Below, piece after piece: positions 47,431-60,680 of a stretch of 64,000 bases of DNA. The DNA is taken from assembly GCA_030761205.1 (NCBI GenBank), contig JAULJL010000040.1:13710603-13774602 (forward strand), read 5' to 3'. Below the pieces are notes generated by a model. The model saw only the letters and a program-made list of their open reading frames with translations, was not told the DNA's origin and made no database searches. The number at the start of each line of letters is the position of its first letter. The first letter of the stretch is position 1. This DNA is from Fremontodendron californicum (lineage: Eukaryota; Streptophyta; Magnoliopsida; Malvales; Malvaceae). The position numbers were made by a program, and so were the translations under genes.

Positions 47431-48190
47431 TGATTATCTTAAAGGGAGGACTATTTGGCAGATGAGTGTAAGTCAATAAATCAGTTAAAATTGGAGGAAA
47501 TTACTGTAGCTAAGATCAATGGCATTTCAATTTATAGTGCAGCAAGGTGGCCAAATAATTTGGAGATTCTCAAGTATAAAGTATAATGTTGCAAAAGTTT
47601 GGAGAGAACTCAAACCTAAGTAGGCTAAGATGGGGTGGGATCGATGATTTAGTATCCTACTCACATCTTTAAGCATGCAATAATCTTTTAGATGACCATA
47701 CAAAACAGACTGTCAACAAAGGATTAACTTTAAGCTTGGGAAATTGAAACTAATGGTAAGTGTGTGCTTTGTCACTCAATCTTAAAATCAAAAAATCACA
47801 TGTTCTTTGAATGTGCTTTATCCAAGACCATTTGGAGAGGTGCACTAGACCTAAGACCTATGCCAGATTTACAAAGGCATCCAGAATTGGGAGGAAGAGC
47901 TCAAGTGGGCAATAAAACACCTAAAAGGCAAGTCTCTGATCTCATTTGTCTTGTGAACTGCATGGAGTGCTTTTGTCTACCAAGTTTGAAGAGAAAGGAA
48001 CAACAGAGTATATGGGGGCACGCAATAGACTACTTCACAGATTCTCGACTACATACAGATGGTTGTTAGATTAATGGTAACAAGACTAAAGAATGTGAAA
48101 CCAGACGTTGTAAGTACCAATCTTAGTATGACGTAGTAGCACATTGCTGTTTTCTTGGATAATAAACTCATCACTTATCCCAAAAAAATT
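47431..48190 (+). mobile_element. 5'-truncated LINE tail, degraded
   Basis: Reads, in shifting frames, NGKCVLCHSILKSKNHMFFE and CALSKTIW, the zinc-binding domain (zf-RVT) behind LINE reverse transcriptases, then an AFVYQVWREGTTE-like stretch of the C-terminal end. The 3' end GATAATAAACTCATCACTTA is followed by CCCAAAAAAA. Only the last part of the pol ORF is left and it is frameshifted. The 5' border is approximate. Confidence 0.7.
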
Positions 48191-51100
48191 GTATGATTAT
48201 CTCTTCTTATATAGTTCAAAATATGTATTACAAATAAAAAATAAGTGAAATTGATTCTCCTAATTACAAAACTTTTAAAATGATCAGAATATAAAAAGTT
48301 AGTAGTTATTGTTTTGTTGCTAATTTTTTGTTTTGTTTTCTCATCAATTAACATTAATTTACATAAGTTTTGGCAAATTTATAGATAGTAAGATTTAAGA
48401 TTGAGGTGATTAGAAATTTTAACATGTTAATACAATTTTATTAAGTACAATTTTTAATTAAATATGTTGATATAGTTGAGTTTTTTAATTTCACAAGCAT
48501 GATTAAGATATCATCACATGTCTTATTTTTTTAAAAATTAAATTATTTATTTTTAAAAATATATCTAAAGTGGTACGTGTCATCTTTCTAATTTCGCTTG
48601 TGAAATCTAAAAATTCAACCAACAATGATGAGATAATTTCTCTTTTAATAATTAAAACAATATTTACTTAAATGTTTACCCTTTGTGGTTACTTAAATTA
48701 TTGGTGAACTTGTTTCTTTATTTAAAAAAAAAAAAAAGAAAGAAAAGAAACCAAAAACCCATTTAGATTACTTTCTTCATTAGGATAAAAGAAAGTTTCT
48801 CCACATCAGATATTGAAATTAATTTGGAAAAAAAAAAAAAAAAAGTAAAAAGGGGAAGTTCTTAAGTTGAAAATTGTAATTTAATCCTCCTTTTAATGAC
48901 CAAATAATTTTGAAAATTATCTATCTCCCAAACTCAAAATGGGTATCACTTCTCTCAATTATATTCTGTCAAAGTCTTTTAAAAATGCCTTCAAATATAT
49001 TCATTTAATGAGAAATTATCTCATATGCGTTTAATAAAATTTTTAGATTTTACAAGTGGAGTTAATATGATGATACATATCCCTTAAGGTATATTAAAAA
49101 ATTAATTAAAAAAAAAGAAAAATATATGATAATCTCTTAACTCAATTTATGGAAATAAAAAAATTACACAAAGTATTTTCCTCTTTTTCCTATTTGGGAT
49201 CTTGCTTTAATGTTTTTCTTGGTTGCTTTGATTGATAGAGTTGGTATCTGATTTGATGACTAAAGATGGTGACTTTCAATTATGCACAATTATAACAATT
49301 TATATGTTGAATTGTTGATCTACCTAATTATAGTTATTATTATCATAACAATAATAGTGGGAAGTTAACAAACTTCCCATTATTATTTGAGAAATAACAA
49401 AATTTAGGAGAAGAATTTGAGAAATAGAAAGTGACAAATGACTTGAAACCTTTGCTTTTTTCACTTTGCTTTTTATCTTTTTTTTCTTCTTCTTTTTGAT
49501 GTGCATTCTAATTTGTAAATGGGACTGCACCACTTTGAAAATACAATATTATCTATTTTTTTATTTAATTGCTCTTTATGAACTTTTTTTAAAAATACGA
49601 GAAGGGTATTTTTAGACTTTATTTGAGTCTAATTTTTATTTCGGGTGATTATATTAATTAAGTGCATTTAAGATTTATTCTCAAAATACTCTTCACAAAT
49701 ATCAAACCTTATTATTTAATAAAAAAAAGAAAAGAAATCCGTCCGCTTATCAGCGGAAGTAATGCTTATGAATATTCTTTTCTTTTTTGCAATTGGGATT
49801 GTTCATTTTTATTTTCTATTTTTTTGGGATTATTTTTTAATGTTTATTTAAAATTTTTACTTTTTTGAGTTAGGGCATTGTCATTCTCAAGAACTTTTTT
49901 TTTCATTTACTATTGTACATTTCATCCTTTTTTCACCTCTTATAAAGATAAGATTTAGTATTTTAATCCACAATTGATGAATAGTTAAAGCATGCAATAT
50001 CATTATTTGTATCTAATTAAGAGGCACAAATTTCTTTTGCACAAATTCATTCTTAGATTGGGACACTAATTGATTTGGATTTGAAAGTGGAGAAACAAAA
50101 AAAAAAAAAATGATATGTAAATAATATAAACTTTAAAAACACAAAAAAAATAATGTGATCTCACGTTTACAATTGATGCTTTATCAAATTTTTTAGCGTT
50201 TCTCTTTTACATTTTTACTCATTTTCTTATTGCCTATAAATTAAACATAATACGTCGTTTAGATTATCTTTTACTTTTTATTATTTCCGAGCTCACAATT
50301 ACAAAGAAATCAAACATAAAAGAATAGATAAATGTTGTTTCAAATAATTCTTTTTAAATTCGAACATTTAAAATATTCTTTTTGCCTTCTCTCTTTACCT
50401 ATCCTGATAATTCTCTAAATTTTTACTGATTTGAGTATTGAAATCGTTCAAAATTCAAACTCCGACGTCCATTCTGACTTTTTTTATATTACACAAAACT
50501 AACTCGCCCAATTTCAAACAACTCGAAGAATTCATCAATTTTCTCACCAAATAAACTTCAACAAATATTAAAATTGGTTTTTTTGGTAGTTAGAAAGACG
50601 AATTTAATATATATTATTATATTATTATACATAAATCTTTTAAATCATACGATATTGGGTTATTATAAAGTTATTGTATTTGTCCTTGTATCAATTATTT
50701 AATTTTAATACATGTGACATGTGACATTTATCATTTTTATTTTAGAGGCAAGAAGTTTCTAATTCTATGTCCTTAATTTAGTTGCTTGGTCCATTTATAG
50801 GACAAACAGCTGAATTTTTTGCTGCCAATGTCGGCATTATTGTTGGGGGCATAAATTTTGCTAAAACAACTTCTTGAGGTAGTTAGATAGAACAATACAA
50901 GGCAATAACTACTATATTAAAACAGAAAGGCCATCTCAACAAATTGGCTATGTCCTATTAATTTTTATATTAATAATCTTTTTATAAATGTCTTAAGAAA
51001 TTATTATTTTTATTTGATTCTTTTCATGTCCAAGTTCTGTTTACATGTGCATGGTTCATGTAGGACAAAACCCATTCTATCAATTTTGTCACTCTACGAA

Positions 51101-51712
51101 CGGACTTTAGCCCGAAATATTCCGTCGATAAAAATTCATATTTCATCGGTAAAAATTATTATAGGTGGATTTCTTTTATCGACGATAAATTCGTCATTTA
51201 GTTAAACTAGTCATTTTTACTTTTACTTTTATTAATTTTTAATATAAAATAATGAAATTAATAATAATTTATCATTTGTATTAACAAAATATTTTGTTAA
51301 ATATTTCAATTTCGTATTTTTAATTCAAAAATCAATAAAAGTAAAAGTAAAATAACAAAATTTTTCATTTGGACTAAAAATATATATTTCGTAAAATATT
51401 ACAATTATTTAATTTTTGTTTAAAAATCATAAAATTAAAAATATGATGAAAAATTAATAAAATTAAAATACAATAACAAAGCATAATATGAAATCATAAT
51501 ATAATGATATTTTACTTTAATTCCTAAATTAAAACTTGAACTTGACATCTCAAAGTTTAAATAATTGAATGGGTGAGTATTATTAAAGAATAAAAAAAGA
51601 CAAAATCCCACGTTTTCTTATGCTCTCATGCTCGAGGACCCTAAAATATATATTAGATAAAGGGTCTTTGTAGTTATGTTAATATATATATATATATATA
51701 TACATACGAGGA
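48191..51712. other. Long AT-rich intergenic, no gene seen
   Basis: No exon, RNA gene or clear transposon end recognised. Homopolymer runs are at 48725 and 48830. A short stretch at 51075-51200 has TCCGTCGATAAAA and ATCGACGATAAATTCGTC words that may be a small MITE. A TA run is at 51681-51701. Confidence 0.45.
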
Positions 51713-52096
51713 AAGATTCATTTATATTAGTGTAAAATTAAATTAATTTTATATATTTTCGTAATTTTTTTATACGATTTATATTTGTTTAATTCGAACG
51801 TCATATTTCATGTTTTATTCACGTAAATCATGCACGTCGAGTTTCGAATAAATTAAAAATGTCTAACTATTTGTTCGATGTAAAAAAACTTTCAACCGTT
51901 AAATATATATTGAAAAGACAGTATTCTCGATCGATATGATAGAGATATCAGATCGATTCGAAACTTTACGTACACGATGAGTACATTAATTATATTGTTA
52001 AATCCAACGGTCGATTTGTTAAAATATAAATCGTACAAAAAAAATTATAAAAATATATAAAATTAATTTAATTTTATATTAATATAAATGAGTTTA
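51713..52096. mobile_element. MITE-like element with ~80-bp inverted arms
   Basis: The left arm (about 51715-51795, ATTCATTTATATTAGTGT onward) is matched in inverse by the right arm (about 52015-52093). Both contain TTAAATTAATTTTATATATT and ATACGATTTATATTT or its inverse. The element is flanked on both sides by (TA)n runs, so a TA target duplication is possible but cannot be proven. No ORF. Confidence 0.6.
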
Positions 52097-53351
52097 TATA
52101 TATATATATATATATATATTCTGAAAAGGAGGCAGCAACGAAGGAAAAACTGACGAACCTTCTTGCAATCAAAGAACTATTGACCGACAATTTTGAAGGA
52201 TTGATGATGGTCATATGATCTTTACACTGTTGTTGAGCAGAGCTTCAAAGAAAAGACCTTTGGTTGGAGGTGTTTAATTAGTGCCTCAAATTCAATCATA
52301 GGAGATTAATAAATAAACAAAAGTGCATTTAGATTAAATACTTTTTTTTCGTGGTTGTAATCATTAAAATTTTTAAAGTATTTTTTAAAATTAGTTAATG
52401 TATTATTTATAATAATAATATTATATTAAATATAGTAATTATCAAAATTATTTAAAATTTTAATATATATTATTATATATAAATATTTGTTAGTAAAAAA
52501 TTTTATTTAAAAATAATTTTTTTTTGTTAACGAGTGTTTTTAAGTAATTTTTAAATTTAATTAATATATTATTTATAATTATAATATTATATTATATTAA
52601 ATATAATAATTAATAATTTTATTTATCATTTTAATGTGTTAAGTGAAGATATTATTATACATAATAATATTTTAGGGAATTCATTAATTAAATTCTTTAT
52701 TTAAAAATAAAAAATAAACTACGTATTAATAATGAAATTATTGGTGAGAACATATGTGTGAAAACTAACAAAGCAAAGCAAAAGCAGAGGATTTTGTTAC
52801 TATATAAATTTAGGCCCTACAGCAAGTGGCATTTAATGGAAAAATTACGAATTATTGGTTAGAGAATTAGATTAGACAAATGTTACTTGTTAATCCAATA
52901 TATTCAAGTTTACAAGTAGCCTTTTTTTTTTTTTTTTTTTTTGAGTTTATTAGCAAATTTTGTCGAATTGCATGTTTGAATTTCTCTTGCCTTTTTTTTT
53001 TTTTTTGTGCAAGTCAAGGGAGAAAACGTGATCTATTTGATGGGTGCTTGCTTGATGACTCTAAAATCACACTAGAAATTAAAACAAAACAGAAAAAAAA
53101 AAAAAAAAAAAAAAAAGAAAGGTTTTGCAGAGGTTTATTTCTTGTTATTTGTTGGACACTTTGAGGAAGAAAAAAAAACATAAAAATGACCAAAATCAAA
53201 GCCGCTGAGTCTATAAGCTTGAACAAGTAGAAATGCTTGATTGTTTTCTACTAGGAAAAAGGCTGGCAAATGACTGGGATTGGTCATACTCATGCTAAGA
53301 TAAAGATAATTTGTCTTTTTGTTATAAGTTAGCTCTCAGCGGTCATTTGCC
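52097..53351. other. AT-rich intergenic, no gene seen
   Basis: TA run at 52098-52120, long poly-T near 52921-52942 and poly-A near 53092-53115. No coding pattern. Confidence 0.45.
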
Positions 53352-54268
53352 CCATCCCTACCGAGTTAAATTTCAATAATAAAAATTTTGATTTTGAGAT
53401 AAATTCAAAATTCGTAATTTAAATTCGGTTCGAATTTAATTGAGTTTCATTTTTAAAATTTGAATTTGATTCAAGATAAAATTGAATTACTCAAATTCGT
53501 TCGATTAAATTCACTTACCTAGTAAAAAATGAGCTTGATATTTATGCTCAACTTCAAACACTCGATTATTTGTGCTCAAACTCGAATTGAGAATTTTTTT
53601 GTTTTGGATAAGTAAAGATTTTTATTTATCCAAAAAGCAGAATCTGCTACATGTTTAACAATTTGCTTCTAAGCAAACCAGAAATTTTCCCTCTATGTTT
53701 GTACAGTATCCCCTATACCTCACGAAGCACATAATTGGTTGTTTATATGGCTATTTACAAACTTTTTAGAACCTGTTAATCTATCTTGCACTGTACATAG
53801 TATCATCTCAAATAATACATGATTTTGTCTATCTGCTGTCTCATGAAGTCTTCTGTTTCTTTCCTGCCATATATGATAGATGTGTGCATTCCAGACTAGC
53901 CTCAAGATAACCGAACTCAGAGCCTTCCTCTTAAATCTTCTTACTGCCCATTCTAGCTCTTCTTGCTAAATTCCCACTTGCCCGTTGATTCCACAAGTGG
54001 CTAGTACCTTTTCCCACGGTTACTTTGAATAATTGCAATTGAAGAATTGAGAATTTTCATTACTAATTAAAAATATTTAAAAAAAGAGTTCAATTAGACT
54101 CGCAAATCACTTGAATTGGATATTAAGATTCTCGAACCCCACTCGCTCGATAATTCGAATTATTCGTGCTCAAGCTTGGCTCGACAATTACCAAAATAAA
54201 TTCGAGTTTTTTTTCCGAATAGAACCTAAATAACTTGCGAGCACAAATGTTTCATTTTCACTTTAACT
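53352..54268. mobile_element. GAGCTCGA-family MITE split by a LINE
   Basis: The left part (53352-53597) and right part (54044-54268) share the words AGTAAAAAATGAGCT, TCGATTATTTGTGCTC, GCGAGCACAAATG and TTCGAGTTTTTTT with copies at 19037-19450 and 57284-57711. The two parts join at the LINE target duplication. Ends are worn. Confidence 0.6.
53598..54043 (-). mobile_element. 5'-truncated LINE insertion with target duplication
   Basis: A 446-bp insertion flanked by the 14-bp direct repeat GAATTGAGAATTTT (53584-53597 and 54044-54057). The T run next to the left repeat is the poly(A) tail of a minus-strand insertion. Its frame (about 53720-53905) reads VWNAHIYHIWQERNRRLHE, the familiar end of plant LINE pol proteins. 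It is too short to be active. Confidence 0.88.
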
Positions 54269-54807
54269 CCAACATGACTTTTCAAGAAAATCTTAATTCC
54301 AAAACATTTTATAAAAAAAAAAATAATAAAAATTTCTTAATCTCAACATTTGAGAAACACATTTATTTCATGTAAAGAATTATGTAACTTATAACATAAT
54401 GAATTTTCACATATACGGAAATAGTAAGATCGTAATCTAATACCATAAATCGAGCTCTTAAAGGAATCAAAATTGCTCTTATTGCTTAGAGGAGAAGAAA
54501 ATGGTAAAAAACGATTAACAAGCTCTGAAATTCCTCCTCAAATTTCATGAACTTTTTTTTTCTTTTCAAAATTTTATCTAAATTATTTGTTTTTCTAAGA
54601 ACAGTGTTTGAAGTAAGAGTGTACCAGAGTCGACCAATTTGGTGCATAGAGTGGAAGACACGAAAACTTTTTTCTTTTCTTTCCTTCACATCCCTAAGGC
54701 ATTTCTAATTCACAGGGCAAAAATGCCTTTTTTTTCCTTTATTCCCTTTTGGTTTCCTATGTTCTAAAGCAATACTTAATCAAGTAACTTGGACTACTTA
54801 GTTGTAG

Positions 54808-55040
54808 ATCTAATAATTTTGGATATATGATATAAAATTTTAATAATTTAATAAATACGAAATATATAATGAATATAACATGATATATTTAAATACGATT
54901 AATACGATATGTTTAATACTCATATCGTATTCATGTTTAAAATTTTAATATATTTAATAATTTGTATTATGTTTATATTTATATGACTGACACAAAAAAC
55001 ATAAAACATGACATATATACATAAATTATCAGATCTACTT
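54808..55040. repeat. Dispersed AT-rich element, ACACGA family
   Basis: Starts GTAGATCTAATAATTTTGG and ends AATTATCAGATCTACTTAG, so it has an inverted-repeat-like border GTAGATCT/AGATCTAC. The inside has ATACGATATG and TCATATCGTATTC words. This is the copy with the clearest ends. Confidence 0.55.
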
Positions 55041-55799
55041 AGTTGTAATCTCAATCTCCTATATTATTCAAAGGGCAATTATATATATATATATAGTAAC
55101 CAGTTCTCGGATGGGGTATCTTTGAAGTCAATTCTTTCTTTATTTTACATTTTTTTTTGTCTTCATTGAGAATGCACCATAATTTCTTACCTTTTCACCA
55201 GACTCTCTCCCTAACAAAAGGTAAAAAGTATAAGACAAAATAAGTACTATAAAATATATGAATTGTCTTCTTCTATTTATTCTTTGATTAATGATTCTTA
55301 CAAGCTAATATTGCTTGCAATTGGATTGAACCCATGCATGCACAAACTAAACAATCTTTTTAAAACCAAAGTTGGACTAATTAATTAAAGATAGTCTAAT
55401 TGGTACTCATAAATTTTTTTTTTTTACAACAAGGTTTTAATTTCTAATCTTGCTGTCTCTGAAGTTACATTTATTTAAGGAAGGACAAATAGGACCTAAA
55501 TACTTTTAAAACAATATTAGAGAGCTAGACTTGTGGAAAGTACTTTTTGGAAGTGAAAATCAGAGATGGTCCAAGAGTTTTGCAACAAAAAAAAAAGGTG
55601 AGGACTTTTTGGAAAAAAATTGGGGATTCAATATTAGACATACATTGCCTTAGCATTACCAATTGTGAATTATGAAGAAATTAGCCCTACAAGTTTCTTA
55701 TGTTTAGTGCTTAGATATGATGTGCTCAAGTTCTTTTTTTTTTTTTTAAGATAATTCTCTTTATTTAAAAATGAATAATAATTTGACTAAGAAAAGATT

Positions 55800-55965
55800 G
55801 TGTCTCGTATTTTTTTTCATATCAGTTGTGTAAAAATAAACACAACATAAATTATTAAATGTGTCAAAATCTTAAACACAAATAAAATACATCTCGTGTT
55901 TATTAAACATGTTATGCTCGTATTATATTTTCGTATCATATCTAAAATTGTCAAATCTTAAAGTT
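55800..55965. repeat. ACACGA-family fragment
   Basis: Contains AACACAACATAAATTATTAA and GTTATGCTCGTATTATATTT, like the other members; partial copy. Confidence 0.4.
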
Positions 55966-55991
55966 TAGATTTTGCAAGTCTATGAAATTGT

Positions 55992-56339
55992 TAGGCTAAA
56001 AAAAAAAAAAAAAACCCTGAACTATGTCATTTTTTAAAAATAAACTTTTATATTTTTATTGTATCTAAATAAGCCCTTATCTTTTGACTTTTACCTAAAT
56101 AAGCCTTTATTATAAATGAAAGGTTGATTTATGTTAAGGGTTTATTTAGATATAAATTAAAGGTTACAGGCTTATTTGGATACATGTTAAAGGTTAAGGG
56201 CTTATTTGGATACATGTTAAAGGTTAAGGACTTATTTGAGTACAAATTAAAGATTAAAAATTTATTTGAATATAATAAAAGTATAAGGATGTATCTAAAT
56301 AAAGAGATAAAATTCGGAGGCTTTTTTATTAGTTTAGCC
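55992..56339. mobile_element. MITE-like element with a 30-bp repeat
   Basis: Ends TTAGGCTAAAAAAA and TTAGTTTAGCCAA are inverse in their outer bases, next to a possible short duplication ATTGT. Inside, AGGTTA..GGCTTATTTGGATAC repeats at 56161, 56191 and 56221 with a 30-bp period. The ORF GLFGYMLKVK-repeat across it is a by-product. Confidence 0.5.
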
Positions 56340-57283
56340 AATTGTTTACTATGACTATTTTTTCATGGTCATACCTGCAAAGAGCTAAAAAAAAATCTCA
56401 CGTTGCCATATGGGGCTAAAGGCCCAGTTTCACAGATGTGGCAATGGGTGGGGTGGGTTGGGTCGGTATGTTCGGGTTGTTGGAATGGGTTCTGGTTTTG
56501 TAATGTCAATATCATGCTTAGATTGTTAAAACATTTTTAGTGAACTTTAGGTCGGCTGATTTAGATTTTGAGTGCGTTGAATCTTGAATGATTCAAGTAT
56601 GGTGTTGGATTATCTGTTTTCATTCACACCGTTAGAGGCCATTGAACAATCATACAAAATACAATACAATTTAGTCTGGGACTCTGGAGTTAGAGCACTA
56701 AAAAAGAGAAAAAAAAATTAGGAACTCGAGATAATTCTTAGACCTGACAATATTAAACACGATACGAAAAAAAAGGTCAAGAATATACAAATATAAAACA
56801 GAAAAGAGAAGGACATTTCTCTCTCTTTCTGGTCTATAAAGAGTATGTTGGGGTGGCCAATTGTGCTGCAAAAGCTCACACAATGCACAGTCTTTCTGTT
56901 CGCGTCCCAATGCTCAATAGGAAAATTGACCCTTCTCTTCAATGTAGATGTAATAAATAAATCTTGGTGCCCAAGATTTTGCAAATTGTTTCTGCTGTTT
57001 TGGCATGCAATAATGCATTACTTGCTCCCCTTTCTCTTTAGGTATTGTAGTCTTTGTACCCTTGAGTTTGGTGAAAAAGCAGATGGAAAATATAGGTTAG
57101 TTTTGTTTTAAGGGTACAATCATCCTTCTGACCATATAAAATAGGCTTTTAACAATTGGCTTCTTTTGAACACTTCAAAGAATAAAACCCACGTAATATA
57201 ACTTGCACAGGGAGGGAGGGAGAGACACAGGGTGGGGTTTAAAGGGTTTTCAAGAGTTCTCAAGTGTTCAACTCTGTCCCATC
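56340..57283. other. Intergenic, no gene seen
   Basis: A short stretch with ACGATACGAAAAA near 56758 may belong to the ACACGA family. Two overlapping open frames around 56700-57110 on both strands have no recognisable family. No gene is called. Confidence 0.4.
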
Positions 57284-57711
57284 TAGGGTATAATCGAGTC
57301 AAGATTAAACTGTAAGAAATTTGAGCTCGATTCGAAATTTTAAATTCGAAGTTCAACTTGATCGAATTTCATTTTTAAAGTTCGAGTTCGATTCGAGATA
57401 AAAATCGAACTATAGCTCACTCGATTAGGTTCATTTACCTAGTAAAAAACTCGATTCCAATACTCGACTTCAGACTTGATTATTTGTATTCGAGCTCAAA
57501 TTCGAATTGAGATTTTTCAATACTAATTAAAAAAAAAAAAAACTCAATTAGGCTTGTGGGCTACTCGAGTCAAGCATTAGGATACTCGAATTCGGCTTGC
57601 TCGATAACTCGAGTTGCTCGAACTCGACTCGACAATAACCGAACTGAATTCGAGTTTTTTTCAAGCTGAACCCAACTAGCTAACAAGTACAAGTGTCTCA
57701 TTTACACCCCT
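57284..57711. mobile_element. hAT-like MITE, GAGCTCGA family, copy 2
   Basis: Starts TAGGGTATAATCGAGTC and ends CATTTACACCCCTA; the outer TAGGGTRTAA is an inverted repeat. Inner words (TTGAGCTCGATTCGA, ACTCGAGTTGCTCGAACTCG) match copy 1. Confidence 0.65.
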
Positions 57712-58081
57712 AATCCTAATCTATGTTCATTTTCAGATCTTAATTGTGGAAAAATGTTGAAGATGGGTTAATCTTTTGCTTTTGCTTTTTCTGTTTTCCG
57801 GGTCTTACTGGTAAGTAAAAGAGTAAAACTTAATAACCCAAACTTATTGACAGTAAATGTTTCCCTTTTCATGTCAAAATGTCGGTTCTTTTTCTTCTAC
57901 ATCTTCATCTTTTGAAAAAATTTCATGTTCTTTATTTGCAGGCCCCGGTCAAGAATCTATTGAATATCGTGACCTTTATGACACAACTCCAGAGGTTATC
58001 ATGCATTATTTCACAATGGTCTTCCTATAGCAGTTCCAGTGAATGGCAATGTCTTCATGGAGGTTTCTAGCAGTGTTTTGT
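57712..58081 (+). other. Exon-like stretch of unknown origin
   Basis: A TTATTTGCAG acceptor-like site ends at about 57941, followed by an open frame GPGQESIEYRDLYDTTPEVI that runs about 30 codons before a stop. I do not recognise the family. It may be a gene fragment or chance. Confidence 0.25.
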
Positions 58082-58900
58082 GTTGTGCGGAAATTGTGTA
58101 AAACAGACAGATACAAAATAGAATAACATAGATATTTAAGTGTTTCGACAAATTTGCCTACATCTACAGGAGGAGGATTGTATTTTTCAAAAGATGGAGA
58201 AGTTTACCGATTTTCAGAGTGCTTTCTCTAACACTAATCTCACACAAATATCTCTGACAGACTTCTCACTCAGACTCAACTCTCACTCTCACACTTTCAT
58301 TACACACATAGGACTGCCATGCATCCATGCCTTTATATAGGCAGAATCCAAATCATCTGTCCCTATTTCCATGCTTTTATCCGTGTTCTCACTTTCGAAA
58401 CGAGTCTCGTGTTCATTTTTTTTTTTCTCTTCGTACCTGTTCGTTTTTAATGTTAAAAACGAATCCGCGACGAGTGGAGCATGAAAAGCTGCACCATAAA
58501 TGAAGCTGCCATTGTTGAAATCTTGAAGTTCCCAAGAAGCTGCCATTCTTGACTTCATGTAGCTTCCAGATTTGAGCCAATTTACTACAATCTCTACCTT
58601 GGTAAGAATCCACTGATCATTTATGCTCTTAGACGTTTTAAACTTGAGAGATGTTGATGAAGTTCAAACACTGTTGAAACTTGATCCCAATAACTATCTT
58701 CGTCAGTATATTTTCATGATTATCTGCAATCTCGATCTTTTGTAGTAGAATGTTTCTTTCATCTATATTTCTTGAATAAAATGATAATGAACATCAATAT
58801 ATTTGGTGCGACTATGATGAGCTTGATTCTTTGTTAGACAAATGACACTATACATATTTCTAAACAATTTCCAAATTACTGATCATTCCGTGAAGCCAAA
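58082..58900 (-). mobile_element. Copia remnant: 3' LTR plus RNase H end
   Basis: A 508-bp LTR-like block (58082-58589, TGTTGTGCGG to TTACTACA) is followed on its right by a minus-strand purine-rich tract (CCAAGGTAGAGAT) and pol remnants: CLTKNQAHHSRTKYIDVHYH and, after a frame break, LLQKIEIADNHENILTK. These are the RNase H end of a copia polyprotein. The rest of the element and the 5' LTR are missing. It belongs to a different family from the copy at 11629. Confidence 0.78.
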
Positions 58901-59787
58901 TACCTATCAAGCCATCTCTGAAAAAGGAAATATATCTAAAAAAATAAATAAAAATAAAACTAAGCTTGAGCTTGAGCTAGTACAAGTTCTGCTTTGGTGG
59001 ATATAAAGTATAAACAACTAATTGTAGAGAAACAATAATAATAGGGAAGAAACAATATAAAAATAGAGAAGAAATAATAAGAAAAAAAAAATACAAAAAG
59101 TTATTTGATTCAAATTCAATCAATTGTGCTTACATCGGCGAAACTGCAAAGGTTTTTATTATTTTATGGGATAGTAAATTATATGTGATAACTATTATAA
59201 GCTTTTTATAATTAAAAGTATGAAACCTTAAAAAAAATATCTCTAAAATCGGGCCAATAAAGAAAAAAATGGAAAAAGCCCAAAAATCAATGCTCGTCTC
59301 AGCTTGACGGAATAAGCCTCTCAAAAAAGTCATTCCAAATTCATAACAATTTTTATTGAATCAGATCACCAATTCAAATTATTCCACATAAATAAATTAA
59401 AAAAAAAAAAAACAGATTCCACGTAAAAAAGCCCAACACTAATAATGGTAATCACAGACTGCAAAAGGTAGACAGTGCAAGGAAGTAAAGCCACTAGCAT
59501 GTCCAATAAAATACTTTTTAAGGGAAATTCAGATTGTGGAAACGTTAATGCAAATCACATTTTGGCAACATCTTTCTTTTCTTTTCTTTTTTTTCCCCAC
59601 CTTTTACCGGAGAGTTTTATATTTATGGACCCAAATTAAGACAACTTAAGCTCAACATTTTGAGACAGCCCAATTTGATCCCCATCAGACTTTAGGCCAT
59701 AGGGCTAAGTTCAAAGTTCAAAGTCTAGATAACTTTAAAGGGCCTAATAGGTCTTTAGTGCTAGTTCTCCTATGTCAAATTTTTTTG
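58901..59787. other. AT-rich intergenic, no gene seen
   Basis: No coding pattern or clear element ends. Confidence 0.45.
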
Positions 59788-60009
59788 AAGATTCTTATTC
59801 AAGCCCGACCCTAAGCGGGTTCGGGTCGGTTTGTTGATCATTGAACACTGTTCATTATTTTTTAAAAAAAATATATATATATATTTTTTATTTTTATAAT
59901 TATAATTAAAATTAAATAAAATAATATTATTTTAATACTTAAAATACTGTTCTGGGCCGGCCCGAAACAAAAAAATCCTGCCAAGGCCCAACCGGTGAGA
60001 AGGTCTAGT
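59788..60009. mobile_element. hAT-type MITE, GGGCCGGGC family, worn copy 3
   Basis: The subterminal CAAGCCCGACCCTAAGCGGG and CTGGGCCGGCCCGAAACAAA plus the right end AAGGTCTA match copies 1 and 2. The left end is eroded and no target duplication can be read. Confidence 0.65.
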
Positions 60010-60224
60010 TTCAACATCTATAATCTTCTTCTTTTTTCAAACTCCAATTTTTTTATAAAAAAAACTGTAAGTTCCATCATTTTTATCGAAAAGTTACTTT
60101 AAATTGTATGATATGAATTACTAGACTACTTTAAATAAATAAAAACTAGTTAAAAAAAGAAATGAGATATGTGACAACATCTTAATTCACTTGTGGAGTT
60201 AAAAAGTTTCCACTACTAGTGTAT

Positions 60225-60680
60225 AATTTATAATTAACGATTTGGTTTTAAAATTTTGAAAATCGATTAAATTTATAAAATTGATCGAATTGACCGATAA
60301 AAAATTCTAAAATCGAAAAAACAGAAATCGATTTAAGTTGATCAATTCGGTCGGTTTAATCGGTTTGAACTATTTAAAGAATAATCTATTTATTGTATAT
60401 TATATATTATTAAATAATATAAATGATATATTATATTATATATAATTTTAAATTATTATAAAATTATTTTTTATTTCTATTATATATAAATTAAAATTAA
60501 AAAGTTCAGTTAGTTCAATTTATTCGGTTATCAATTTTAAAAATCGATAACCGATCGAATTAACCGAATAAATCGATTTTCATAACCGGTTAATTTCAAA
60601 ACTAAATAAATCGAACTGAATTAACTAAATTTGATCAATTCAATTGATTAAATCGATTCAAACCGATTAATACTCACTTC
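60225..60680. repeat. AATCGATT/CCGATAA low-complexity element
   Basis: AAATCGATT, TCGATAACCGATCG and CGGTTTAATCGG words in both orientations flank an AT-rich core. It is similar in build to 416-975 and 2365-2755. Possibly old MITEs; borders not defined. Confidence 0.4.

Larger units (their letters stand above)
54269..55990. other. AT-rich intergenic, no gene seen
   Basis: Contains two stretches of the ACACGA repeat family (54808-55040, 55800-55965) and a TA run at 55079-55094. No gene recognised. Confidence 0.45.
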
